Shown here: piece by piece, positions 1-8,985 of the stretch
Layout: the number at the start of each line of letters is the position of its first letter
Numbering within the stretch: the stretch's first letter is position 1
Assembly: GCA_002722885.1 (NCBI GenBank)
Contig: PBNE01000014.1
Location: 187,238-251,237, forward strand
Source of the DNA: Rhodospirillaceae bacterium
Lineage (GTDB): Bacteria; Pseudomonadota; Alphaproteobacteria; SP197
Direction: 5' to 3'
DNA: 64,000 nt
Made by a program: the position numbers and the translations under genes
The notes under the pieces: model-generated
The model's input: the letters and a program-made list of their open reading frames with translations, nothing else
What the model was told of the DNA's origin: nothing
The model's database searches: none

Positions 1-675
1 ACGCTCAGGCACACGATCCTGATCCAACCCTGTGATGGCCTTTCCCAGCCAGGGCGCACCAAGTCCGGCGGCATTGACGACCTCCTTGGCCAGCAAGGTC
101 ATCGGTGCATCGCCCCCGACGTGAAGCGCCGTTCCCCTGTTGCGGACTTCGCCTGCCTCGACCGGGGCACACAGCGCCAGCATGGCACCTTCTGCTTCGG
201 CATCGCCCAGGTAGGAAAGCATAAGGCCATGGCTGTCGACGACACCGGTGGATGGTGACAGCAGGGCACCGACCGCGTTGAGTTCAGGCTCTCGCGCTGC
301 GACCTCGGCAGCGTCGAGCCAGACCAAATCGGTGACACCGTTCTCTGACGCCTTGACCTTCAAACCCTCAAGGATCGGCATCTCGTCGTCCTGGGTGGCC
401 ACGATGAGCTTGCCGTAGTTCTCGAACGCGACCTTGTGGCTACGACAGTAGTCGTAGAGCGCCCACTTCCCCGCGACACACATGCGCGCCTTCAGACTAC
501 CCGTGGGGTAGTAGATTCCGGCGTGGATGACCTCACTGTTGCGCGATGACGTTTCGGAGCCGAAAGCGTCCTTGGCCTCGAGGATCAGGACCTCCCGACC
601 CGACAACGCCAACGCGCGGGCAATCGCCAAGCCCACAACGCCAGCACCAACAACAACGGTTTCGACTGAGTCCAT
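1..675 (-). CDS. FAD-dependent oxidoreductase, LhgO-like (partial, 3' end outside window)
   Basis: The first 225 residues of a DAO-family flavoprotein; the C-terminus lies beyond the left edge. An N-terminal Rossmann motif GAGVVGLAIARAL (about residues 10-22) binds FAD. The stretch SSRNSEVIHAGIYYPTGSLK (about 43-62) and the later YGKLIVAT are typical of L-2-hydroxyglutarate oxidase and close relatives, which oxidise a 2-hydroxy acid and pass electrons to the quinone pool. The ATG at 675 gives the Rossmann fold a natural short leader. Substrate cannot be fixed from this fragment; other DAO-family dehydrogenases remain possible. Confidence 0.82.
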   Translation of the reverse strand, partial: MDSVETVVVGAGVVGLAIARALALSGREVLILEAKDAFGSETSSRNSEVIHAGIYYPTGSLKARMCVAGKWALYDYCRSHKVAFENYGKLIVATQDDEMPILEGLKVKASENGVTDLVWLDAAEVAAREPELNAVGALLSPSTGVVDSHGLMLSYLGDAEAEGAMLALCAPVEAGEVRNRGTALHVGGDAPMTLLAKEVVNAAGLGAPWLGKAITGLDQDRVPER

Positions 676-975
676 GCAACTCTTCCGTCCGAGACACGGC
701 GTATCAGATCATAACATTGGCTGTGCAGGTTGTGACAGGAGCGCGTTCCATCAAGTTCAAAACTGGACCTCAGCGCACAATACCAAACGCTTCGCACCAC
801 GAGCCGCAACCCTGCGAGGGTTCGCGCATTCTTCCCATCGGCGAACAACGAACAGGCTGTTCCGCTTCGCGGTACGTTCGACGGCGGCGCCCGTGATTTT
901 GCGGGCATGACGGTGGAAGTCTCCGTCACATCACTCGACAACCAGCCGCCCATCGCCAACGACGGTTAAAACAGC
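676..975. other. intergenic stretch, nothing recognised
   Basis: About 300 bases between two minus-strand genes. Open frames here are short, arginine- and proline-rich and antisense-like. I see no RNA gene, clear terminator or recognisable gene remnant. Confidence 0.5.
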
Positions 976-1506
976 CTATGCCGGCACCGTCTGTTTCAAC
1001 ACACCACGATCCGGTCCGCAGTGACGGCAGTAGCAGTCGCGGATGCGGCGGCGCGGTTTCCTGACAAAGGGATATTCCTCGCCACAGGCCACACAGGTCC
1101 AGATGTAGGAGGCATGCGCCTTGCGGGACAGATAGGGAATCTCGTGGTGGGTCGTCGGGAGTTCACCCAGCATGACGATCGTGGCGCGCCACAGAGGACC
1201 GTGGCGGCAGGGTTTGCCGTAGTGGCGGTCAGCCAGTATATGGGCGCATTCGTGCAGGAAGGTGGAGTCCCTATCCTCTTCCCTGCCCGGCTTCAGAAGT
1301 TCCTGGTGCAGCACGATCCGCTGGTCATGGGGCCAGGCCTTGCCCGCCTGCACGGCGGCGCGTCCGTCGGCCTCCACAACACTGTCGAGGCAATCCTGAT
1401 AGGCCGCGCCCAGCGATGCTGCGCGGGCAAGCCGATCAGCCACGAGCCATTCCTCGGCGACCTCGGCCACCGTGCCCAGGCGCCAGCCGGACCGCCGTTC
1501 AGCCAC
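976..1506 (-). CDS. SprT-like zinc metallopeptidase family protein
   Basis: A protein of about 176 residues with the zinc-protease motif HECAH near residue 85, followed by a further histidine region (HYGKPCRHGPLW) and a C-terminal zinc ribbon built from CVAC and CYCRHC. This is the layout of SprT/Spartan-like domains, which act on DNA-bound or cytoplasmic proteins. The biological role of bacterial members is poorly defined. A GTG at 1506 overlaps the stop of the upstream acyl-CoA dehydrogenase by 8 bases (GTGGCTGA); a TTG at 1536 is an alternative start giving ten more residues. The overlap suggests coupling, though the two functions look unrelated. Confidence 0.75.
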   Translation of the reverse strand: MAERRSGWRLGTVAEVAEEWLVADRLARAASLGAAYQDCLDSVVEADGRAAVQAGKAWPHDQRIVLHQELLKPGREEDRDSTFLHECAHILADRHYGKPCRHGPLWRATIVMLGELPTTHHEIPYLSRKAHASYIWTCVACGEEYPFVRKPRRRIRDCYCRHCGPDRGVLKQTVPA

Positions 1507-2635
1507 CGCCGGCCCGTTTGAGGAGGTCGCGGGCAATCACGACGTTCTGGATTTCCGTCGCACCGTCAAGCCATTGCGCCATGCGAGCCCCGGCAAGATG
1601 GCGTGCAACGGGATGACCGTCGTCGATGCGGAAACCGCGGGCACCCATCACCTGCATGCAGTCGCTGATCGCCTTCGTGGCAGCACGAGTGGCGAACTTC
1701 TTGGCATGGGCGCAGGCGATCATGGCGTCGTCACCACGGTCGAAGAGCTCCGCAGCCTCCCGCATCAGCAGACGCGACGCCTCAAGATCGGTCGCCGCAT
1801 CGGCCAGCATCCACTGCACCCCCTGGAGGTCGCCGATCGTGCCGCCGAAAGCTTCACGCTTCAGCACGGATGCTGCGGCATGTTCGAGGGAGGAACGCAT
1901 CATGCCGCAGCTCATCGCGGCCACGCCGGCGCGAGCGATGTTGATGCCCTTCATCGCGCCCTTGAACGCCTCTTCGGGCGGATGGATCAGTGCAGATTCG
2001 GGAACCCTCACCCCGTTGAAGCGGATCCCCGCAGCTCCGGACGAATGACCGCCGAGCATGTGGTAGCCCGGAAGGCGTTCAACACCTTCAGTGTCCGTCT
2101 CGACGAGGAACGCCGCGATGCCGCGCCAACCCCGGGACGGATCGGTCTGGGCGAAGACCTTGAGCAAACCGGCAGCCTCGCCATTGGTGATCCATGCCTT
2201 TTCACCGTCTATGATCCAATCCGACCCATCCCGCCGAACCGATGTGGCAACGGCCGTGGCGTCGCTGCCGACGCCAGGCTCGGTGAGCAGGAACGCGCCG
2301 ATCAGACGACCTGACAGCAGATCGTCGAGATATTGCTCACGCTGCGCATCGGTTCCGGCCGTCGCGATGCTTCCGGTAAAGTTGGCATGAACCTTCAGGG
2401 CAAAGGCGAATCCCATGTCTTCGGCAGCGATTGCCTCGACCACACCGCAGGTGGGCAGCAGCCCCAGGCCCCGACCACCCTGCTCGATCGGAACCATCAG
2501 GCCGGTCAAACCAGACTCACCCGCAGCCGCCATGGCCTCCACGGGGTAACGGCGTTCGTGTTCCCAGCCGGCGGCTGCATCGCGCACGATATCCAGGCAA
2601 AAGGCGGCCACGTGGTCGTCGAGGGACGGGTTCAT
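1499..2635 (-). CDS. acyl-CoA dehydrogenase
   Basis: A 378-residue member of the acyl-CoA dehydrogenase family, which introduces a trans-2 double bond into acyl-CoA using FAD and passes electrons to ETF. The FAD/substrate motif FLLTEPGVGSDA (about residues 115-126), the WITNG motif (about 149-153) and the C-terminal GARGF...QWLDGATEIQ block are clear. The position that carries the catalytic glutamate in medium-chain enzymes (YEGT) reads LDGA, so an aspartate occupies it. The alternative isovaleryl-type base position (LER) reads IAR. Substrate is unknown. The start ATG at 2635 fits the usual N-terminal length. Confidence 0.88.
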   Translation of the reverse strand: MNPSLDDHVAAFCLDIVRDAAAGWEHERRYPVEAMAAAGESGLTGLMVPIEQGGRGLGLLPTCGVVEAIAAEDMGFAFALKVHANFTGSIATAGTDAQREQYLDDLLSGRLIGAFLLTEPGVGSDATAVATSVRRDGSDWIIDGEKAWITNGEAAGLLKVFAQTDPSRGWRGIAAFLVETDTEGVERLPGYHMLGGHSSGAAGIRFNGVRVPESALIHPPEEAFKGAMKGINIARAGVAAMSCGMMRSSLEHAAASVLKREAFGGTIGDLQGVQWMLADAATDLEASRLLMREAAELFDRGDDAMIACAHAKKFATRAATKAISDCMQVMGARGFRIDDGHPVARHLAGARMAQWLDGATEIQNVVIARDLLKRAGGG

Positions 2636-2744
2636 GGGTTCTCCTGATTGCCGATGCTTCCAGACTCCGGCCTAGGCCATCCCCGCGTTAACAGCAACTG
2701 GACGGTATCGCGAGGTGTGGATGACGAGGTCTACAGACGCGCCA

Positions 2745-3113
2745 TCAGGTTGACTGCTGGCGCGACATGACGGTTCCACCAACGACGCTGAGGAGCACAC
2801 CGAGCCCTGCGCCGAGAAGATCGGCGACCGCGTCTGCGATGCCGCCAAATCGGTCAAACGAAGGCTGGATCACCTCGATGAGGCTACCGAGAAGGGCGCA
2901 GACGATGAAGATGACGATCAGTCGCCGCAGCCCCTGCGTACCGGCCAATGACCAGAAGAAAGCCAGCGCGGCATAAGCGAGGAGATGGCCGACCTTGTCG
3001 CCGTGATTGACCGAGACCGCGAGGTCGATCGGGCGAAACGACGCCACAACGATGATCAGGAAACAGAGAAGCGCCAGCCCACCCGAGCCACGCCGAACCA
3101 GTCTGACGTTCAC
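2745..3113 (-). CDS. VanZ-like membrane protein
   Basis: A 122-residue protein with about four hydrophobic segments. The DKVGHLLAYAALAFFW block (about residues 39-54) and SLIEVIQPSFDRFGGIADAVAD block (split here as SLIEVIQ near 77 and DAVADLLGA near 93) are the hallmark of VanZ-like proteins. The founding member affects teicoplanin resistance; function of this group in proteobacteria is unknown. It starts with GTG, and that GTGA overlaps the stop codon of the upstream TPR gene by four bases, so translation is probably coupled. Confidence 0.8.
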   Translation of the reverse strand: MNVRLVRRGSGGLALLCFLIIVVASFRPIDLAVSVNHGDKVGHLLAYAALAFFWSLAGTQGLRRLIVIFIVCALLGSLIEVIQPSFDRFGGIADAVADLLGAGLGVLLSVVGGTVMSRQQST

Positions 3114-4045
3114 GGGTCCTGGAGAAGATTGCAGGCATCCGCGACACAGGCCTCGAGAGCAACCTTGGTGCGACCGCCATAGTCTCCGTCGACGAGACCC
3201 GCGTCGTAGCCCAGGGCTATCAGGCGCCGCTGGTAAGCATTCACCAGTTCGTCCCCGCCCAGGGTGATCGCTGTTTCGAATCCTGCGACCGCTTCAGAAG
3301 ATCGGCCAAGAACAGCAAGAATCTGGGCCCGAGTGGCCTGAGCCGCCGCCCCATCGGGCGTCATAGAGACGGCGCGATCCGCATCGATTAGGCCCAACTC
3401 CGGCTGGCCCATCAGAGACAACGTCAAGGCCCGATTGAGGATTGCGAGTGTATGGCTGGGATCAAACACCAACGCTGCGTCGAAGTCAGCCAACGCCGCT
3501 TGATAGTTGCCGAGCAGGGTTTAGGACCAGCCCCGGTTGGTCAGGACAACAGGATCGCCTGGTTGGCCTGCCACGACACGATCGTAGTCAGCGATGGCCT
3601 CGGTGTGTCGTCCGAGGGCAGAGAAGGTGTTGGCCCGCGCAAACACCAGCGGCAGGAGATCGGGCTGAAAGTCGATCGCCATGGTGTAATCGCTCAACGC
3701 GCCTGCGAGGTCTCCCAGATCGAACCGAGCACTGCCGCGGCCGTAAAGTGCGAACACATTGGTCGGATCGAGTTCCAGCGCCCTTTCCAGATCTTCCAGC
3801 GCATGGTTGGGAGCTCCGATCGCCACCAGAATGTTTCCGCGACTGGACAGGGCCGTGGACAAGGTCGCCGGAGTCAGATCCCCCTGATCAATGCAGATGG
3901 TGAAGTTGTCGATGGCGGTCTGCACATCGCCCGCGCGCCAGGCCTCGCCACCGACCGAGCAGTGCGTGATGTCTTCGGCCGAGGCATCGCCAAACAGCGA
4001 CACGACAGCCACCATGGCCATCATCGCAACAGATAAGTGTCTCAC
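3110..4045 (-). pseudogene. tetratricopeptide-repeat protein interrupted by an in-frame TAA
   Basis: Read through, this is a protein of about 311 residues with a signal peptide (RHLSVAMMAMVAVVSLFGDASA after a GTG start at 4045, cleavage after ASA), several TPR units (for example ALEDLERALELDPTN, AIADYDRVVAGQPGD, ALADFDAALVFDP) and a C-terminal GYDAGLVDGDYGGRTK that resembles a peptidoglycan-binding repeat. A single TAA at 3521-3523 interrupts the TPR array between NRGWS and TLLGNYQ. The frame is unchanged on both sides, so one base change would restore it. The last codons overlap the VanZ-like gene start by four bases. The product was probably periplasmic. Confidence 0.8.
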
Positions 4046-4159
4046 GCCTGGGCTCCCGATCGTGAAAGCCGCATATACCATGCAGATGACCGGAGGTCAG
4101 GCGGGCATGTCACCTATGCGAGCGGTCATCCCTAGGCAAAGTGCCAAGGAACGGATGCC

Positions 4160-4513
4160 TTACGCACCGCCGAGCGGATCGGGCCCGTACGCGTTGTCGC
4201 CGTGCGTACCGCGGAGGAAACAAATTTCGATCAGAATCCAGATGTTCAGAATCGGCACGAACAGGAACAGGTAGAACCAACCGGGCCGCCCTCGGTCGTG
4301 AAGTCGTTTCACGGCAAGGGCGATTCCGGGCCAGATCATGGCAACGGCCACAATCAGGCTGATGGCTCCCGCACCACCTGTGCCGGATGTACCGATGATG
4401 GCGTCTAGAATTGCCGCAACAATGGATATCACCATCATCGCCAGCAGCGTCATCCAGTAGGGCTGCCTGTTCAGCCGCCCCTCCAGCGCAAGCAAGAGCC
4501 ATTTGTAGTCCAT
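4160..4513 (-). CDS. DUF805 family membrane protein
   Basis: A 117-residue inner-membrane protein of the DUF805 family. The N-terminal WLLLALEGRLNRQPYW motif, three hydrophobic segments and the conserved ALAVKRLHDRGRPGWFYL block (about residues 68-85) place it there. It ends in a short hydrophilic tail with DNAYGPDP, also common in the family. Function is unknown. It stands alone between the TPR gene and a plus-strand operon. Confidence 0.85.
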   Translation of the reverse strand: MDYKWLLLALEGRLNRQPYWMTLLAMMVISIVAAILDAIIGTSGTGGAGAISLIVAVAMIWPGIALAVKRLHDRGRPGWFYLFLFVPILNIWILIEICFLRGTHGDNAYGPDPLGGA

Positions 4514-4754
4514 CCTGACTCCTTACCCCATCAGCGATTACGGCTGCGTATGCGTTGGATCACGATACCTCCGAGTAGAACATGATACAAATCCATGCAC
4601 TCCAGGCTGACGCTGCGGAGCCATTCGTGTATCGCCTCTACAACATCGTGGTTCTGACCACCCTTGTCCTGACGACAGGCGCACCAGTCTTTGCGGTTGC
4701 CTCAACATCTGAATATCATGATCAAAATTTTAGTATTATCTCAAGTGCCAAATC

Positions 4755-5744
4755 ATGGCTTCATCCACCGACCTCCTCTATCTCTCCCATGCAGACTTGG
4801 AGTCGCGCTGTCCGGATGATGCCTCGGTCATGGCCGCCGCGCGCGAAGGCGTGATGGCGCACGCGGCCGGAAACGCCATCGCTCAGCCCACTCTGGGCAT
4901 GCAGCTGCCCGATTCAACAGGCGGCCTCTTCGCGATCCGTGGCGCACTGATCGATGCCGGATTGATAAGCGTGAAGTCGATCGGATCCTTCCCAAACAAC
5001 CGCGCCCAGGACTTGGCGCCTGACACCGGCGTGATGTTGCTTTACGACGGCAACATGAGGATGCCGCTGGCCATTCTGGCAGGTTCGTTCATCACCACCA
5101 CACGAACAGCGGCCATGACTGCTCTGGCCGCGATCACACTAGCGCCGCCCGATGCCTCGGTCCTGGCCTGTATCGGGGGGTGTGGCATTGCACCACTGGC
5201 CGCACGCATGGTGCGCGACGCTCTCGACATCTCCGAGGTTCGCGCAACCTCAGCCTCGCAGCCATCACGCGACGCCACAGCCACCGCGCTATCGAGCAGT
5301 CAGACGACAGTCACAGCCTTCAAGAAGGTGCGAGATTGCATCGACGGCGCCGACATCGTGATCGACGGGCCCGGCCTGTCAAAACATGGACCGCTCCTGC
5401 CATCAGATCGGTTGAAGGCCGGAGTAATGGTTATCTCCTATGGGCCGTGGAGTTCTTTTGACGACCATATCCTCGACACTGTGGACCGGGTGACCATGGA
5501 CCGTTGGGCCGAAGGGACGTCAGGCCCTCTCGGGCCCTTCATCGCTGACGGTCGTTTCAGCAAGGATCATGTCGACGCGTGGTTCGGTTCCATGGTGTCC
5601 GGCGACGTACCGGCCCGCGCCGCAAACAATGAAAGTCTGCTTTGCTGGACCCGGGGCCTGGGTGTCTGTGACATCACCTTGGCCCAGGCGCTGATCGCCA
5701 GCGCCCGCGAACGCGGGTGCGGTGTCTCACTTCCCTATCCCTGA
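4755..5744 (+). CDS. ornithine cyclodeaminase / mu-crystallin family protein
   Basis: A 329-residue member of the OCD/mu-crystallin family, NAD(P)H-dependent enzymes that include ornithine and alanine cyclodeaminases and ketimine reductases. Family features: GLISVKSIGSFPNN (about 69-82), ITTTRTAAMTALAA (about 112-125) and a nucleotide-binding turn IGGCGIAPLAARM (about 139-151) where most members have GxGxQA. The late ADIVIDGPG motif also fits. An XRE-cupin regulator follows 15 bases downstream, which suggests amino-acid or amine metabolism under its own control. Exact substrate is not inferable. Confidence 0.8.
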   Translation: MASSTDLLYLSHADLESRCPDDASVMAAAREGVMAHAAGNAIAQPTLGMQLPDSTGGLFAIRGALIDAGLISVKSIGSFPNNRAQDLAPDTGVMLLYDGNMRMPLAILAGSFITTTRTAAMTALAAITLAPPDASVLACIGGCGIAPLAARMVRDALDISEVRATSASQPSRDATATALSSSQTTVTAFKKVRDCIDGADIVIDGPGLSKHGPLLPSDRLKAGVMVISYGPWSSFDDHILDTVDRVTMDRWAEGTSGPLGPFIADGRFSKDHVDAWFGSMVSGDVPARAANNESLLCWTRGLGVCDITLAQALIASARERGCGVSLPYP

Positions 5745-5759
5745 GAGTCGAGTTCAACC

Positions 5760-6386
5760 ATGCCTCGAACAGTCATACGGCGTACCGACACCACGGACCA
5801 TGACCTTGGCACCCAACTTCGCGAGTTGCGCAAAGCTCGGGGTATGACCTTGCAGGGACTTGCCGCCGAGATCGGCAAGACGGCGGGATTTCTCAGTCAG
5901 ATCGAGCGCGGGCAGGCCCGACCTTCCCTCTCCACACTCGATGACCTTGGCAAAACGCTCGGGGTCCCGTTTAGCTGGTTCTCACCTCGAGAAGCGAAGG
6001 ATGCGCAGCACGGTGTTGCCGCCCAGATCGTGCGCGCCGACAACCGGCGTCGGCTTCGCTACAACGATGCCGTCAGCGGCGAAGGGTTCGTCGACGATCT
6101 GCTGTCTCCCAATCTGAGCGGCAACCTGATGTCGGCCCACACGCGCTTTGCACCGGGTGGCGGTTGGGGGGCCTACACCATCAAAAAGAAATACGAGGTC
6201 GGCATCTACATCCTTGCCGGCCGGCTGAGCGTCCATCATTGGGGTGAAACACACATCCTGGATGTCGGCGACCATTTGCAGGTCGCGGTGACCCCGGACA
6301 TACCTCACCACGAAATCCATAACGCATCCGAGACCGAGGAAGCACGCTTCATATGGACGGCGGCGCCGATTGTGCTGGATTTCTGA
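5760..6386 (+). CDS. XRE-family transcriptional regulator with C-terminal cupin sensor
   Basis: A 208-residue regulator. Residues about 18-72 form an XRE helix-turn-helix (LRELRKARGMTLQGLAAEIG, then FLSQIERGQARPSLSTLDDL). Residues about 125-195 form a cupin domain with GGGWGAY, the EVGIYILAGRLSV strand and the PDIPHHEIHN strand. This is the PuuR-like architecture, which senses small amines or amino acids through the cupin. It is very likely the local regulator of the cyclodeaminase-like gene immediately upstream. Confidence 0.87.
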   Translation: MPRTVIRRTDTTDHDLGTQLRELRKARGMTLQGLAAEIGKTAGFLSQIERGQARPSLSTLDDLGKTLGVPFSWFSPREAKDAQHGVAAQIVRADNRRRLRYNDAVSGEGFVDDLLSPNLSGNLMSAHTRFAPGGGWGAYTIKKKYEVGIYILAGRLSVHHWGETHILDVGDHLQVAVTPDIPHHEIHNASETEEARFIWTAAPIVLDF

Positions 6387-6400
6387 GCGGGGGCTTCAGG

Positions 6401-6767
6401 TCAAACAAAGTGGCCACGTTTCAGAATGGCGTCGGTGACCTGGCGGTGAAAATGAATGGTCCCAAGGTCCCAATGGGACGCCAGCCAGCCGCTATTATAG
6501 GCGTCACAGGCGCGCAGCGCGTCAACAGTTCCGGCAGCGGGAGTCAGCAGCAGCGCCAGGTCGGGAATCTCGGGCAGGTCATCGACCTGTTTGTATGTCG
6601 GGCGGCCAAAGACGGCTTCGGACGAACGGCTCACAAAGAAAACACGGCCTGCCCAACGATAGTGCAGCAGGATCTCACAGGTGTGACCACGGATCGTCTT
6701 GGTATCTTCGCTGGCCCCCGATCACCACCAGCGAGGCGGGATTGAGCAGCTTGCCGAGATCGGGCAT
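6401..6767 (-). pseudogene. NDP-forming acyl-CoA synthetase, N-terminal CoA-binding domain remnant
   Basis: Starts at ATG 6767, three bases after the acyl-CoA dehydrogenase stop. It encodes LGKLLNPASLVVIGA, the first beta-alpha unit of the CoA-binding domain of acetate-CoA ligase (ADP-forming). One extra G in a GGGGG run (6715-6719) then shifts the frame. In the shifted frame the domain continues through FGRPTY and DLPEIPDLALLLTPAA. About 35 unrelated residues follow before the stop at 6401. The normal protein is several hundred residues long, so most of the gene is gone. It was the last gene of the crotonase/acyl-CoA dehydrogenase operon. Confidence 0.75.
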
Positions 6768-6770
6768 GGC

Positions 6771-7919
6771 TCAGCGCAACCCGAGATCGCGGGCCACGAT
6801 TCCCAGAAGAATTTCGATCGTGCCACCCTGGATCGTGAGCTTCGGTGCAATCGCGGCAATCCGTTCGTAGATCTCTTCAAAGCTGTCACGCTGCACATCG
6901 TCGCTGTCGATCAGGCGCGCGAGACGCCGCATCTCGGCCACCATATCCCGTTCCCAGCCGGTGCCCCCTGCCTTGACCACCGACGCCTCGGCCACAGGCT
7001 CCATGCCCCGGTCCATACCGCCTGCAACGGCCATCGCCATGTGCCGGTAGGTATGGAGACGGGCTGTCATGCGGCCCAGCCCCTCGGCGCTGTGGTTGTC
7101 GGGTTCCGCGCCCATCAGATCGATCAGCGCGGGCAGTAGCGGGTACGTATCCATGAAGCGTTCAGGCCCGGAGCGTTCAAAGGCCAGCTCGCTGGTCGCC
7201 TGTTTCCAGGCGGCGCCGGGTTCACCAAGAAGATGGTCATCGGTAACAAAGACATCCTCAAACAGGACCTCGTTGAACTCGTGAGCGCCTGAAGGGTAGA
7301 GGATCGGCCGAACTTCGATCCCCGAGCTCCGCATGTCGACCAGGAACTGTGTGAGACCGAAGCGCCGATTGTCCTCGGCCGGCGGCGAGGTTCGGAAAAT
7401 GCCGATCATGTAGTCGGCGAAATGGGCGGTTGATGTCCAGAGTTTGCGGCCATTGAGCCGCCAGCCGCACTCCACCTTCTCCGCCTTCGCGCGCGCGGCA
7501 AAAAGATCGGAACCGGAGTCGGGTTCGCTCATGCCGATGCAGAAACACAAACGCCCGGCCATGATCTCGGGGATGACCTTGTCCCGGACATGGGGCTGCG
7601 CATAGCGGATCAGGACCGGCCCGCTCTGCCGGTCCGCAACGAAGTGATAGCGGATCGGTGCCTGGGCGGCGATCATCTCCTCGGTGAGAGCATAGCGCTC
7701 GCCATAGCTGCGCCCATGGCCGCCGACCTCGGTGGGCCAGGTCAGGCCGATCCAGCCCTTTGCACCAACCTTCTCGCTGAACTCCCGATCAAGCTTCGCC
7801 TTGGGATCCGGGGCTTTTCCCTGCAGAGCGCCCAGTTCCACGGCCAGGAAATCCCGAACCTCCGCGCGCAAGGCGGTGGCTGCCTCGCTTTCGGGCCTGG
7901 GGTCGAACCTAAGCTTCAT
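6771..7919 (-). CDS. acyl-CoA dehydrogenase, subunit-type (larger partner)
   Basis: A 382-residue acyl-CoA dehydrogenase. IGMSEPDSGSDL (about 132-143), the KLWTS motif (about 160) and the C-terminal IQGGTIEILLGIVARDLGLR are family signatures. The canonical glutamate of YEGT is glycine (GGT), as in the CaiA/isovaleryl and actinobacterial FadE groups, where the base lies elsewhere. Its stop region abuts a broken acyl-CoA synthetase. Its start overlaps the stop of a second, shorter acyl-CoA dehydrogenase by four bases. Such adjacent long/short pairs are known to form alpha2beta2 dehydrogenases in steroid side-chain degradation; that is an inference here. Confidence 0.85.
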   Translation of the reverse strand: MKLRFDPRPESEAATALRAEVRDFLAVELGALQGKAPDPKAKLDREFSEKVGAKGWIGLTWPTEVGGHGRSYGERYALTEEMIAAQAPIRYHFVADRQSGPVLIRYAQPHVRDKVIPEIMAGRLCFCIGMSEPDSGSDLFAARAKAEKVECGWRLNGRKLWTSTAHFADYMIGIFRTSPPAEDNRRFGLTQFLVDMRSSGIEVRPILYPSGAHEFNEVLFEDVFVTDDHLLGEPGAAWKQATSELAFERSGPERFMDTYPLLPALIDLMGAEPDNHSAEGLGRMTARLHTYRHMAMAVAGGMDRGMEPVAEASVVKAGGTGWERDMVAEMRRLARLIDSDDVQRDSFEEIYERIAAIAPKLTIQGGTIEILLGIVARDLGLR

Positions 7920-8980
7920 CGCCCGGCCTCCAACTCCAACCGGTCAGGGCCGGCCAAGGAGTTCCAGTATCCTGCACCGCCGTTAGCTGCTGCCGCGTGC
8001 CCCAGAAGGATGGCCCATTCCGGTCCTGCGCCATAGTCGTCACGCCAGGAGCCCAGCCGCGTTGTGTAGCGATGCAGCACATGCTCGCGGGTGAACCCGA
8101 TGGCGCCGAACACCTGGTGTGCGATCTGAGCGCCCTGTTCGGCGGCCTCATCGGCCCGCACCTTCGCACAGGCCGCTTCCATGATGCCTTCGCCCCGGTC
8201 AATGGCCTGCAAAGCAACCCGCGCAGCAACCTCGACGGCACAGACCTCGCCTGCCAAGCGCGCCGCCAGATGTTGCACGGCCTGGAAGCGCGAGATCGTG
8301 CGCCCGAATGCCTGCCGTTTCCCGGCGTAGTCAACCACGGCATCGGTCGCCCAACGGAGAGCGCCGCCGACCTGGGCCGCCCTGAGCACCGCAGCAGTGG
8401 CCAGAACGTCGAGCCGTGACGCATTGGTGGGCGCGGACGATCGTGGCGTGACGCCATCAAGCGCAACGGCCACCCGAGGATCATCCGACAGATTGGGCTG
8501 CTCCCTGATCCGGCAATCTTCTGGCGTCACGACACAAAGGGTCGTGCTGCCGTCGCCTTGTTCTGCTGCGACCAGCAATGGCCCCTTGCTCCAGGGCACG
8601 TCCCGAAGAGTCCCGATCAGCGTGCCGTCATCAGCCAGACGCGCCACATCCCCCAAACGCGACGGCGCCAGCCCTACGGGGCCATCTGGCAGATCCAGAC
8701 CGGCGCGCGACGCCCAATGTCGCGCCACCATCGTCTCAATCAGGGGTGCGGCCAGGGCGGCACCACCGGACGCCGCTGCAATCGCACCACAGTGCACTGC
8801 ATCGAGCCCGGCACCACCCTGCTCTTCGGCCACCCAGGCACGATCAAGTGCCGCGTCCTCGATGGCCGTCCACAGCGTTTCAAGCCAACCTTCCTTGCCC
8901 GCGACAATCTCCTGAGGATCGGCCAGATCGGCAAAGAGCCGAGCCGCCATGTCGCCGATCGCTGCACTCTCCTCACGCAT
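7916..8980 (-). CDS. acyl-CoA dehydrogenase-like protein (shorter partner)
   Basis: A 354-residue acyl-CoA dehydrogenase homologue with a reduced middle domain. The N-terminal helical part (WVAEEQGGAGLD) and C-terminal four-helix domain (YAGKRQAFGRTISRFQAVQH, then HQVFGAIGFTREH) are recognisable. The usual FAD/substrate loop and the terminal YEGT block are degenerate (RLGSWRDDYG). That profile fits the non-catalytic partner of a heteromeric dehydrogenase whose catalytic subunit is the overlapping downstream gene. It is the middle gene of the operon that begins with the crotonase at 9744. Confidence 0.8.
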   Translation of the reverse strand: MREESAAIGDMAARLFADLADPQEIVAGKEGWLETLWTAIEDAALDRAWVAEEQGGAGLDAVHCGAIAAASGGAALAAPLIETMVARHWASRAGLDLPDGPVGLAPSRLGDVARLADDGTLIGTLRDVPWSKGPLLVAAEQGDGSTTLCVVTPEDCRIREQPNLSDDPRVAVALDGVTPRSSAPTNASRLDVLATAAVLRAAQVGGALRWATDAVVDYAGKRQAFGRTISRFQAVQHLAARLAGEVCAVEVAARVALQAIDRGEGIMEAACAKVRADEAAEQGAQIAHQVFGAIGFTREHVLHRYTTRLGSWRDDYGAGPEWAILLGHAAAANGGAGYWNSLAGPDRLELEAGR

Positions 8981-8985
8981 AGCCG

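Noticed and set aside
4582..4854. Plus-strand frame starting MIQIHALQAD
   Set aside because: It overlaps the real start of the cyclodeaminase gene, lacks family features and ends in out-of-frame sequence. The gap 4514-4754 probably holds promoters only.
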